A program made the translations under genes and the position numbers. From NCBI GenBank assembly GCA_025548565.1, contig JAJLPB010000007.1, forward strand, positions 186,001 to 250,000: a stretch of DNA of 64,000 nt, written 5' to 3'. Position 1 is the first letter of the stretch; every line of letters begins with the position of its first letter. This document shows positions 17,293 through 25,110 of the stretch, in pieces. The notes beneath the pieces are model-generated. The model did no database searches and had not been told where the DNA came from. It saw only the letters and a program-made list of their open reading frames with translations. The DNA comes from Rugamonas sp. A1-17 (GTDB taxonomy: Bacteria; Pseudomonadota; Gammaproteobacteria; Burkholderiales; Burkholderiaceae_D).

Positions 17293-18057
17293 ATGACCGT
17301 CATGAAATCTCTCGCCGCAGCCGCTGCAGCCTCCTTCGCGCTCGCCGCGCACGCCGCCCCGCTTGAATCGCTGCCGACCTCCGGCACGCTGGTCGTGGTG
17401 CCGGCCTTCGGTGAAGTCAAGCACGCCAATGATCAAGCGGTCGCCACGCTGGCGATCGAAGAGCAGGACAAGGACAAGGCCGCCGCCGCCTCGCGCGTCA
17501 ACCTGAAGATGAAGCAGGGCCTGGACATCGTCAAGCGCGAAGACCCCGGCGCCAGTCTGAAAACCCAGGGCTACTACACCTATCCGGTCTATCCGGAAGA
17601 GCGTCCGTCGGTCAACGGCCAGCCGCCCAAGCCGCGCGTGCCGACCTCCTGGCGCGTGGGCCAGTACCTGCAGGTGACCACCACCAACCTGGAAAAGCTG
17701 CCGAAGACCGTGGCCGCCGCCCAGAAGATCCTGACCCTGAACGGCCTGCAATTCGGCCTGACGCCGGAAACCACCCGTCAACTGGACGACCAGCGCATCG
17801 CCGCGACCTACAAGAACCTGAACGAGCGCATCAACTCGATCGCCAGCGCCATGGGCCGCAAGGTCGGCGATGCCGTGCTCGACACGGTTGATTTCGAAGG
17901 CTCGGGCAACTACGCCCAGGACCGCATGGCCGGCGCCCCGGCGCCGATGATGATGCGCGCTGCCAAGATGGAATCCGCTGACGTGGCCGAACCCAGCTTC
18001 GAACCCGGCGAGACCACGCTGCAAATGACCTTGGTCGGCAAGGTCCGCTTCAAGTAA
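17293..18057 (+). CDS. SIMPL (DUF541) domain exported protein, copy 1
   Basis: A 254-residue protein with a signal peptide ending near AAHAAPLESLP and one SIMPL/DUF541 domain. ATG 17293 was chosen because GGAG lies 7-8 bases upstream; the listed TTG start would overlap that site. Blocks shared with the next gene include SGTLVVVPAFGEVKHAN, KMKQGLDIVK, LKTQGYYTYPVYPEE and a C-terminal FEPGETTLQMTLVGKVRFK. Family members such as BP26/OMP28 are periplasmic or outer-membrane-associated, with no firm biochemical role. It is tandem with a paralogue. Confidence 0.85.
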   Translation: MTVMKSLAAAAAASFALAAHAAPLESLPTSGTLVVVPAFGEVKHANDQAVATLAIEEQDKDKAAAASRVNLKMKQGLDIVKREDPGASLKTQGYYTYPVYPEERPSVNGQPPKPRVPTSWRVGQYLQVTTTNLEKLPKTVAAAQKILTLNGLQFGLTPETTRQLDDQRIAATYKNLNERINSIASAMGRKVGDAVLDTVDFEGSGNYAQDRMAGAPAPMMMRAAKMESADVAEPSFEPGETTLQMTLVGKVRFK

Positions 18058-18126
18058 GGTCCGCTGCGCGGCGGCGCGCCTTGAGGTACAGTTACGATTG
18101 CCTTTCTATTAATTTTGGAGATCGTA

Positions 18127-18888
18127 ATGACCGTACTGAAACACCTGGCCGCCGCCGTTGCCGCCACCGTCGCGCTGTCCGCGCAGGCCGCGCCGCTGGA
18201 ATCCCTGCCGACCAGTGGCGCGCTGGTCGTCGTGCCCGCGTTCGGCGAAGTCCGCCATGTCAACGACCAGGCCACGATTACGCTGTCGGTCGAGGAAGTC
18301 GACAAGGACAAGTCCGCCGCCGCTTCCCGCGTCAACCAGAAGATGAAACAGGGCCTGGACATCGTCAAGCAGGAAGATCCCCACGCCAGCCTGAAAACCC
18401 AGGGCTACTACACCTATCCGGTTTATCCCGAGGAACCGGCGCCGGTCAACGGCCAGCCGCGCAAGCCGCGCGTGCCGACCGCCTGGCGCGTGGGCCAGTC
18501 CCTGCAGGTGATCACCACCAACCTGGCGGGGTTGCCGAAGACCGTCGCCGCAGCACAACGCGTGCTGGCGCTGAACAATCTGCACTTCAGCCTGACACCG
18601 GAAACCACCCGCAAGCTCGACGACCAGCGCATCGCCGCCACCTACGCCAACCTGAACGAGCGCGTCAGCTCGATCGCCCACGCGATGGGCCGCAAGGTCG
18701 GCGACGCGGTGATCGACACCATCGATTTCGAAGGCTCGGGCAATTACCTCGACCGCGTTTCGATCAACGGATCGCGCGTGGTCACCGCGATGGCTAGCAA
18801 TGTCGCTGCGCCGGTGGAAGAGCCCAGCTTCGAGCCGGGCGAAACCACGCTGCAGATGCGTCTGGTGGGCAAGGTGCGCTTCAAATAG
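18127..18888 (+). CDS. SIMPL (DUF541) domain exported protein, copy 2
   Basis: A 253-residue paralogue of the preceding gene, similar over its entire length and with a similar leader sequence (AATTTTGGAG before ATG). It has a signal peptide ending about AQAAPLESLP, then the SIMPL domain. It shares SLKTQGYYTYPVYPEE and FEPGETTLQM with copy 1 but differs in the last third before the C-terminal block. The arrangement points to an old tandem duplication including the ribosome-binding site. Function is unknown; an envelope role is likely. Confidence 0.85.
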   Translation: MTVLKHLAAAVAATVALSAQAAPLESLPTSGALVVVPAFGEVRHVNDQATITLSVEEVDKDKSAAASRVNQKMKQGLDIVKQEDPHASLKTQGYYTYPVYPEEPAPVNGQPRKPRVPTAWRVGQSLQVITTNLAGLPKTVAAAQRVLALNNLHFSLTPETTRKLDDQRIAATYANLNERVSSIAHAMGRKVGDAVIDTIDFEGSGNYLDRVSINGSRVVTAMASNVAAPVEEPSFEPGETTLQMRLVGKVRFK

Positions 18889-18997
18889 GCAATCCCGGGG
18901 GGCGGAACGGGGCGGACGGCGCGCCGCCTCCCTTTTTTGTGGTCGGCTCCTCTATAATGACGGAGCAACATCATCAGTTAAACAGAAACGGAACCCC

Positions 18998-19870
18998 ATG
19001 GCCAAATTCCCCCGCCGCCGAGTCAAGAATGGCGCAGCCCAAGCCAAAACGCCCCAGATGTCGCGCTTTAGCCGCTTCGCGCGCCGCGCCAGGGGCGAGG
19101 ACCTCGACCGGCCGCGCCATCGCGGAATCTACCTGCTGCCGAACGCCTTCACCACCGCCGCACTGTTCTGCGGCTTTTACGCCATCGTCATGGCGATGAA
19201 CCAGAAATTCGAACACGCCGCCTGGGCCATCTTCATCGCCATGGTGCTCGACGGCCTCGATGGCCGCGTCGCCCGCCTGACCAACACCCAGAGCGAATTC
19301 GGCGCCCAGTACGATTCGCTGTCGGACATGGTGTCCTTCGGCGCCGCGCCGGCGCTGGTGATCTACGAATGGTCGCTGCGCGGCCTGGGCAAGCTGGGCT
19401 GGATCGCCGCCTTCGTCTACTGCGCCGGCGCCGCGCTGCGCCTGGCCCGCTTCAACACCAACATCGAAGTGGTCGACAAGCGCTTCTTCCAGGGCTTGCC
19501 ATCGCCATCGGCCGCCGCGCTGGTGGCAGGCTTCGTGCTGCTGATGGTCGACCAGGAAGTGCCTGGCCTTCAATTGAGCTGGGTCTCATGGAGCATCGCC
19601 GTGTTCGCCGGCCTGACCATGGTGACCAACGTGCCGTTCTACAGTTTCAAGGACGTGAACTTCCGCAAGTCGGTGCCGTTCATCGCGGTATTCCTGATCG
19701 CGCTGGTGTTCGCGCTGGTGTCGATCGATCCGCCGAAGGTGCTGTTCCCGATCTTCATCGCGTACGGCCTGTCGGGCTATGTGGTGTCGGTATGGCGGCT
19801 GGCCAAGGGCAAGAAGGTCAGCCTGATCCAGATCGACGAGGACACCAACGACCCGAGCGAACGGCGCTAA
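18998..19870 (+). CDS. pssA: CDP-diacylglycerol-serine O-phosphatidyltransferase
   Basis: A 290-residue membrane enzyme of phosphatidylserine synthesis, the first step to phosphatidylethanolamine. The CDP-alcohol phosphotransferase signature DG-x2-AR-x8-G-x3-D-x3-D appears as DGLDGRVARL...FGAQYDSLSD. Several membrane helices follow (AAFVYCAGAALRLARF, FIAVFLIALVFALVSI). ATG 18998 gives the basic N-terminus MAKFPRRRVKNGAAQAK; upstream frame belongs to the overlapping SIMPL region. TATAAT at 18953-18958 could be a -10 element, but no good -35 was seen. Confidence 0.92.
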   Translation: MAKFPRRRVKNGAAQAKTPQMSRFSRFARRARGEDLDRPRHRGIYLLPNAFTTAALFCGFYAIVMAMNQKFEHAAWAIFIAMVLDGLDGRVARLTNTQSEFGAQYDSLSDMVSFGAAPALVIYEWSLRGLGKLGWIAAFVYCAGAALRLARFNTNIEVVDKRFFQGLPSPSAAALVAGFVLLMVDQEVPGLQLSWVSWSIAVFAGLTMVTNVPFYSFKDVNFRKSVPFIAVFLIALVFALVSIDPPKVLFPIFIAYGLSGYVVSVWRLAKGKKVSLIQIDEDTNDPSERR

Positions 19871-19882
19871 GTAAATAAAATC

Positions 19883-19956
19883 TGTCGTTCCCGCGCAGGC
19901 GGGGACCCATGCTGAGCATGCAGGGTATGGATTCCCGCATTCGCGGGAATGACGTG
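19883..19956. repeat. REP-like palindromic element
   Basis: The pssA-leuA spacer contains two small palindromes, one with CCCGC-GCAG-GCGGG and one with TTCCCGC-ATTC-GCGGGAA, separated by CATGCTGAGCATG. The outer ends (GTCGTTCCC and GGGAATGAC) are also nearly inverted. Read on the minus strand it translates as the familiar SRECGNPYPACSAWVPACAG pattern of interspersed REP-type repeats in beta- and gammaproteobacteria. Only this copy was seen in the window. Confidence 0.75.
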
Positions 19957-19988
19957 TCGCGTAACGAAGCAACAGCCACGGAGCCATC

Positions 19989-21536
19989 ATGAGTAACGCA
20001 TCCAACCGCCTCATCATCTTTGACACCACCCTGCGCGACGGCGAGCAATCGCCCGGCGCCTCGATGACCAGGGACGAAAAAGTCCGCATCGCCAAGCAAC
20101 TGGAGCGGCTGCGCGTGGACGTCATCGAAGCGGGCTTCGCCGCAGCCTCGCAGGGCGATTTCGAAGCCATCAAGGCGATCGCCTCGGTGGTGCGCGAATC
20201 GACCATCTGCTCGCTGTCGCGCGCCAACGACCGCGACATCTCGCGCGCGGCCGAAGCGCTGGCGCCGGCCGAGCGCAAACGCATCCACACCTTCATCGCC
20301 ACCTCCAAGCTGCATATGGAGATGAAGCTGCGCATGCTGCCCGACCAGGTGCTGCTGCAGGCGCGTAACGCGGTGCGCTTCGCCCGCCAGTTCACCGACG
20401 ACATTGAATTCAGTCCGGAAGACGGCAGCCGCTCGGACGAGGACTTCCTGTGCCGCGTATTGGAGGGCGTGATCGAGGAGGGCGCGACCACCATCAACTT
20501 CCCGGACACGGTGGGCTACGCGGTGCCGGAGATTTTCGGCGAAACCATCCGCCGCTTGCGCGAGCGCATCCCCAATTCCGACAAGGCCATCTGGTCGGTG
20601 CACTGCCATAACGACCTGGGCCTGGCCGTGGCCAACTCGCTGGCCGGCGTGATGATAGGCGGCGCGCGCCAGATCGAATGCACCATCAACGGCCTGGGCG
20701 AACGCGCCGGCAACACCGCGCTGGAGGAAGTCGTGATGGCGCTGCGCACGCGCAAGGGCTACTACAACCTCGACGTCGGCATCGATACCACGCAGATCGT
20801 CGCCGCCTCCAAGATGGTGTCGCAGATCACCGGCTTCGCCGTGCAGCCCAACAAGGCGGTGGTGGGCGCCAATGCGTTCGCGCACGCCTCCGGCATCCAC
20901 CAGGACGGCATGCTGAAGTCGCGCGAGACCTACGAGATCATGCGCGCCGAAGACGTGGGCTGGACCGCCACCAAGATCGTGCTGGGCAAGCTGTCGGGCC
21001 GCAACGCCTTCAAGCAGCGCTTGCAGGAGCTGGGCATCGACCTGGAATCGGAGGTGGAGATCAACGCCGCCTTCGTCCGCTTCAAGGAGCTGGCCGACCG
21101 CAAGGCCGACATCTTCGACGAGGACATCCTGGCGCTGGTGTCGGACGAGGAGCAGGCGCAGGAGCGCGAGTATTACCGCTTTGTCTCGCTGTCCCAGCAA
21201 TCGAGCTCGGGTCAGACGCCGAGCGCGAAAGTGGTGTTCATGATCGACGGTGAGGAACACGTCTCCGAAGGCAAGGGCGATGGCCCGGTCGACGCGACAG
21301 TCAATGCGATCGAATCGGAAGTGGGCAGCGGCGCCGAGCTGGTGCTGTTCTCGGTCAACGCGATCAGCACCGGCACCCAGTCGCAGGGCGAGGTGACGAT
21401 GCGCTTGTCGAAGGAGGGCCGCATTGTCAACGGCGTCGGCGCCGACCCGGACATCATTGTCGCCTCGGCCAAGGCCTATCTGTCGGCGTTGAACAAGCTG
21501 CACTCGAAGATCGAGCGCGTCAACCCGCAGCCTTGA
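19989..21536 (+). CDS. leuA: 2-isopropylmalate synthase
   Basis: A 515-residue enzyme that condenses acetyl-CoA with 2-oxoisovalerate in the first leucine-specific step. The TIM-barrel catalytic domain carries the DTTLRDGEQSPGASM start and the metal-binding H-x-H in VHCHNDLGLAVANSL. The accessory region follows, and a C-terminal LeuA regulatory domain (about 390-515) ends the protein, which predicts feedback inhibition by leucine. Length is normal. It is separated from pssA by a REP-like element, so it is probably transcribed alone. Confidence 0.96.
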   Translation: MSNASNRLIIFDTTLRDGEQSPGASMTRDEKVRIAKQLERLRVDVIEAGFAAASQGDFEAIKAIASVVRESTICSLSRANDRDISRAAEALAPAERKRIHTFIATSKLHMEMKLRMLPDQVLLQARNAVRFARQFTDDIEFSPEDGSRSDEDFLCRVLEGVIEEGATTINFPDTVGYAVPEIFGETIRRLRERIPNSDKAIWSVHCHNDLGLAVANSLAGVMIGGARQIECTINGLGERAGNTALEEVVMALRTRKGYYNLDVGIDTTQIVAASKMVSQITGFAVQPNKAVVGANAFAHASGIHQDGMLKSRETYEIMRAEDVGWTATKIVLGKLSGRNAFKQRLQELGIDLESEVEINAAFVRFKELADRKADIFDEDILALVSDEEQAQEREYYRFVSLSQQSSSGQTPSAKVVFMIDGEEHVSEGKGDGPVDATVNAIESEVGSGAELVLFSVNAISTGTQSQGEVTMRLSKEGRIVNGVGADPDIIVASAKAYLSALNKLHSKIERVNPQP

Positions 21537-21604
21537 GCCGGCCGGTGCGCCGCGCGCTGCGCGTCCGTGGCAGAATGGACGCACAGTGATCGTGAAGGAC
21601 GCGT

Positions 21605-22147
21605 ATGCCGCCGGAGCTCGTCTGCACCATCGGCCATTCGAACCGGTCGATCGAGGACTTCATCGCCCTGCTGCGGCAGAACGGTATCGGCTGCGTGCTC
21701 GATATCCGGACGGTGCCGAAATCGCGCCACAACCCGCAATTCGGCCAGGACCAGCTCGCGGCCTCGCTGGACGAGGCGGGCATCGAATACCGCTACCTGC
21801 CCGGCCTGGGCGGCCTGCGCCGCCCGCATAAAGACTCTCCCAACAGCGGTTGGCGCAACCTGTCGTTTCGCGGGTACGCCGACTACATGCAGACCGATGA
21901 GTTTGCGGACAACGTCGATGCGGTCGTTGAGCTGGGCCGCAACAAGGCCTGCGCGCTGATGTGCGCGGAAGCCGTGCCTTGGCGCTGCCACCGCTCGCTG
22001 GTGGCCGACGCCTTGCTGGTGCGGGGCGTTCGTGTCGACGAGATCATCGACGCCCGCCAGCGGCGCCCCCACAAGCTGACGCCTTTTGCCTGCGTCGACG
22101 GATTGCGCATCACCTATCCACCGGAGCAGGGGCAGCCGCCGCAGTGA
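21605..22147 (+). CDS. DUF488 family protein
   Basis: A 180-residue DUF488 protein. Hallmarks are the N-terminal TIGHSNRSIEDFIALL, VLDIRTVPKSRHNPQF and the Cys-containing C-terminal motif ALMCAEAVPWRCHRSLVADAL. The family is widespread and without an assigned reaction. The conserved His/Arg/Cys residues suggest an enzyme. It is a single gene between leuA and a leftward MarR gene. Confidence 0.88.
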   Translation: MPPELVCTIGHSNRSIEDFIALLRQNGIGCVLDIRTVPKSRHNPQFGQDQLAASLDEAGIEYRYLPGLGGLRRPHKDSPNSGWRNLSFRGYADYMQTDEFADNVDAVVELGRNKACALMCAEAVPWRCHRSLVADALLVRGVRVDEIIDARQRRPHKLTPFACVDGLRITYPPEQGQPPQ

Positions 22148-22165
22148 TCGGTATCCACAGTCCGG

Positions 22166-22612
22166 TTAGTCGTCCAAAGCGGCGGCGCAACGCTTGAGCA
22201 AGTCGCAGAGCTGCCGCGCCTCGTCGGCCGACAGCCTGGAGAGCATCTGCCGCTCCACCGCGTCGGCGGCTTTCGCGCCGTCGGCCACGGCCTTCTGGCC
22301 GGCCTTCGTCAGCTCGGTCATGATAACCCTGCCATGTTCCGGATGCGGACTCCGCACAATCAGCCCTCCGCGTTCGAGATTGACGAGGATCCCCTGCATG
22401 GTCTGCGGCGTCACGAAGGCCGAGCGGGCCAGGTCGGCATTCGAGATGCGCGGATTGCCCGCGATGGCGAGCAGCACCGCATTCTGGGGCGCCGTGATGC
22501 CGAGCCGCGCAAGTTCGGCATCGAGGCGTTGCCGCAATCGATGCTGCGTGATCTTCAGGTTGTAGCCGATCCAGTCGGTTCCGCTGCGGGGCGCCGAATT
22601 CATCGTTGACAT
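22166..22612 (-). CDS. MarR family transcriptional regulator
   Basis: A 148-residue winged-helix regulator. The MarR fold shows in TQHRLRQRLDAELARLGITAPQ, the DNA-recognition part SNADLARSAFVTPQTMQGILVNLERGGLIVR and the wing SPHPEHGRVIMTELTKAG. It is divergent from a VOC-family gene with only 54 bp between start codons, where paired TATCAG sites lie. It likely represses itself and the neighbour; the ligand is unknown. Confidence 0.9.
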   Translation of the reverse strand: MSTMNSAPRSGTDWIGYNLKITQHRLRQRLDAELARLGITAPQNAVLLAIAGNPRISNADLARSAFVTPQTMQGILVNLERGGLIVRSPHPEHGRVIMTELTKAGQKAVADGAKAADAVERQMLSRLSADEARQLCDLLKRCAAALDD

Positions 22613-22647
22613 ATCAGGGGCCTTACATTAGTATCAGGGCACTGATA
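22612..22647. promoter_or_regulatory. Probable MarR operator
   Basis: TATCAG occurs at 22612-22617 and 22632-22637, exactly 20 bp (about two helical turns) apart. The second copy forms the inverted repeat TATCAG-GGCA-CTGATA (22632-22647). The sites lie in the short spacer between the MarR gene and the VOC gene. Confidence 0.6.
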
Positions 22648-22666
22648 TTACTTGAAAGGACCCGGC

Positions 22667-23044
22667 ATGACAACCATCACCACACCAATCGGCCCCGACT
22701 TCATTGCCTTGCAAGTGCGCGACCTCGACGCATCCCGCAAGTTCTACCTTGAGGTCTTCGGTTTCGAAGCCTCGTCGCATTGTCCTCCCGGCGCGGTGAT
22801 CTTCAAGACCGAGCCGATCCCGCTGGCGCTGCGGGTGCCCCTGCGCGCGCTACCCGAAGCGGGGCCGCTCGGCGTGGGGATGGCGCTCTGGATCGCGTGC
22901 GCCGACGCCGATGCGCTGCACGACCTGATTGTCCAGCGGGGCGGCACGATACTCGGCCCGCTTGCCGACGGCCCCTTCGGCCGCTTCTTCGCCGCCGCCG
23001 ATCCCGATGGTTACGCCATCACCTTCCATACGGCGCGCAGCTGA
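22667..23044 (+). CDS. VOC superfamily (glyoxalase-like) protein
   Basis: A 125-residue vicinal-oxygen-chelate protein; ATG 22667 (MTTITTPIGPDFIALQVRDL) follows GAAAGGA. The pattern FIALQVRDLDASRKFYLEVFGFEA and the C-terminal FGRFFAAADPDGYAITFHTA are typical of glyoxalase/bleomycin-resistance/dioxygenase folds. Substrate unknown. It is divergent from, and likely controlled by, the MarR regulator. Confidence 0.85.
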   Translation: MTTITTPIGPDFIALQVRDLDASRKFYLEVFGFEASSHCPPGAVIFKTEPIPLALRVPLRALPEAGPLGVGMALWIACADADALHDLIVQRGGTILGPLADGPFGRFFAAADPDGYAITFHTARS

Positions 23045-23173
23045 CGCTTCGTTCCACACCGAAGCAAGCGCCATCTTCACCGGCTATCTTGTCGATTCGA
23101 TGACAGGCGGTGCCGACGCCGCCTTGATGCATCCTTTACAATGTCGTCAACGATTTTTGCTCGGGAGCGCTAC

Positions 23174-23521
23174 ATGATCGCCGTGATATTCGAAGTCATT
23201 CCCAGCACCGCAGGCTACGCCGGATACCTCGACCGTGCGGCCCAGCTGGGGCCGTTGCTGGAAAAGATAGATGGTTTCATTTCCATCGAACGTTTCGAAA
23301 GCCTGAAGTCTCCGGGCAAGCTGCTGTCGCTGTCGTTCTGGCGCGATGAGCAGGCGGTGCGGGCCTGGCGCGAACAGGAGCAGCATCGCGAGGCGCAAAG
23401 CGCGGGCCGCGCCGGCGTGTTCGACAACTATCGCCTGCGCGTGGCCAGCGTGATCCGCGACTACGGTTTGATGGAGCGCGACGAGGCCCCGCCATTCCAT
23501 CCGCCGGTGGCCGCGCGATGA
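23174..23521 (+). CDS. Antibiotic biosynthesis monooxygenase (ABM) domain protein
   Basis: A 115-residue ferredoxin-like alpha/beta protein of the ABM family, starting MIAVIFEVIPSTAGYAGYLD. The pattern FISIERFESLKSPGKLLSLSFWRDEQAVRAWRE..QHREAQ is common to quinol-monooxygenase-like and heme-degrading relatives. ATG 23174 is preferred over an earlier in-frame ATG at 23141 because the conserved domain begins there. Its stop overlaps the ArsR gene start (ATGA), so the two form a pair. Confidence 0.87.
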   Translation: MIAVIFEVIPSTAGYAGYLDRAAQLGPLLEKIDGFISIERFESLKSPGKLLSLSFWRDEQAVRAWREQEQHREAQSAGRAGVFDNYRLRVASVIRDYGLMERDEAPPFHPPVAAR

Positions 23522-24216
23522 GCACGCCGCAACCGCGCTTCGCGCGCGTGGCCGCCGCGATCGGCGATCCAACCCGCGCGCTGATGCTGTCACGTCTGCT
23601 CGACGGCCGCTTCTACACCGCCACCGATCTGGCGCAGCATGCCGGCGTGTCCGCGCCGACCGCATCCCAGCACTTGAAACTGTTGGTGGAGGAGCGGCTG
23701 GCAAGCGTGCGCGCACAAGGCCGCCACCGCTACTACATGCTCGCCGACGGCAACGTCGCCCATGCGCTGGAAGCGCTGCTGCGCGTGGCCGACGGCGCGC
23801 TGCCCGAGAGCACGCGCTGGCAGGCGCCGGCCATGCGCGGCCTGCGGCACGCGCGCAGCTGCTACGGCCATCTGGCCGGTGTGCTGGGCGTGGACCTGTG
23901 CCGCTGCTTCGTCGACAACGGCTGGGTGAAGCCGGGGGAGGGCGACGGCCACGAATATCCGCTCACCCCGGCCGGCGAAGCGCAGATGCGCAAGCTGGGC
24001 ATTCGGTTGTCCGAGGGCGCGCCGGCGCAGCGCCAGTTGTATGGCTGCGTTGACTGGTCCGAACGCCGCGATCATTTCGCCGGGCCGCTGGCGGTCGCAT
24101 TGCTCGACAACTTCATCGAACGCGGCTGGCTGCGGCGCGGCGACGATACGCGCGCGCTGGAAGTGCCGGCCAGCGGCAAGGCCGCGCTGGCCGCGTGGCT
24201 CAGAAGCGGAACTTGA
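23518..24216 (+). CDS. ArsR family regulator with C-terminal extension
   Basis: A 232-residue protein. The N-terminal winged helix (about 8-90) shows AAAIGDPTRALMLSRLLDGR, TATDLAQHAGVSAPTASQHLKLL and GRHRYYML. No metal-binding ELCVC motif is present. The second half, with ARSCYGHLAGVLGVDL and LYGCVDWSERRDHFAGPL, is characteristic of longer ArsR-like regulators often paired with ABM monooxygenases. It is translationally coupled to such a gene and overlaps the convergent outer-membrane gene by 17 bp. Confidence 0.87.
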   Translation: MSTPQPRFARVAAAIGDPTRALMLSRLLDGRFYTATDLAQHAGVSAPTASQHLKLLVEERLASVRAQGRHRYYMLADGNVAHALEALLRVADGALPESTRWQAPAMRGLRHARSCYGHLAGVLGVDLCRCFVDNGWVKPGEGDGHEYPLTPAGEAQMRKLGIRLSEGAPAQRQLYGCVDWSERRDHFAGPLAVALLDNFIERGWLRRGDDTRALEVPASGKAALAAWLRSGT

Positions 24217-25012
24217 CGTAGGCAGCCGGGCCGTTCAGGCGGACGTTGACGTCGGTCGCATCCCGGTCGCGATTGAGGCTGATCTTGGTCGCGCTGTATT
24301 CGGCCACCACGCCGACGGCGGGCGTCGGATACCATTCCACGCCGATGGCGCCGCCATAGATATGGCCGTGGATGCTGCCGCCGTTCTTCTTGATGCCGCT
24401 GGCGTCGACGTACATGCGCACGTTCTGTGAGAACGCGTGGCGCCAGCCCAGCTCCAGCAAGGGGGCGAAGGCGCTTTCATTTTCCGAGTAGCTGGCATTG
24501 CCGGCAATCCCGTTCAGCACGCCGCTCGCGGTGCCGTCGAGCCGCGCGCGGTAGTAGGCGGCGCCGACGCCGATGCCGAACACGTCGTTGCCGCTGCCCA
24601 GCCACCATTTGTAGGCCAGGTTGGCCAGGTCCAGCTTCAGCTTGGCGTCCAGCTTGCCGTTGCCGGTCAGCGGAATGCCGTTGCGGTTGGTGGTGCCGCT
24701 CAGGCTGGGATTGTAGGTCTTGCTGTAGTTGTAGTAATCGAAGTCCAGGCCCTGCGTATCGCCCAGCAGCAGTTGCGCCCTCACGCGCGGCAGCGTGACA
24801 TGGTCGGCCTTGTAGCTGCCGCTGTCGATGTGGCCGTAGTTGGTGTCGCCTTCGAAATTGATGCGCGGGTCGGCGTAGTATGCGCCGACCGATACGGTGG
24901 CGCGGTCCAGCGCGGGCGATGGCTCGGCCCGGGCTATCGCGGTGGCGGTGCTCAGGGCGAGCAGGATGGCGGTATGGATGGCATGGCGGGCCGGCTGCGT
25001 GCGTAAGATCAT
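24200..25012 (-). CDS. Outer-membrane beta-barrel protein
   Basis: A 270-residue protein with a signal peptide (about 1-29, ending AIARA) and alternating amphipathic strands ending in a C-terminal phenylalanine (AAYVKFRF), as expected for a small outer-membrane barrel. Strand-like segments include ATVSVGAYYAD, GLDFDYYNYS and GVVAEYSATKISL. Family assignment is uncertain; OmpW-like or another 8-10-strand barrel is plausible. It stands alone and converges on the ArsR gene. Confidence 0.7.
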   Translation of the reverse strand: MILRTQPARHAIHTAILLALSTATAIARAEPSPALDRATVSVGAYYADPRINFEGDTNYGHIDSGSYKADHVTLPRVRAQLLLGDTQGLDFDYYNYSKTYNPSLSGTTNRNGIPLTGNGKLDAKLKLDLANLAYKWWLGSGNDVFGIGVGAAYYRARLDGTASGVLNGIAGNASYSENESAFAPLLELGWRHAFSQNVRMYVDASGIKKNGGSIHGHIYGGAIGVEWYPTPAVGVVAEYSATKISLNRDRDATDVNVRLNGPAAYVKFRF

Positions 25013-25110
25013 TGAGGACTCCGATCGTCAGGCGATTGAATCCCGGAATCTTAGCAACCGGCCGCTGTGTTCAGCGTCGGCGCACTCCCAAGTATGTCGT
25101 GGGACTGGTC

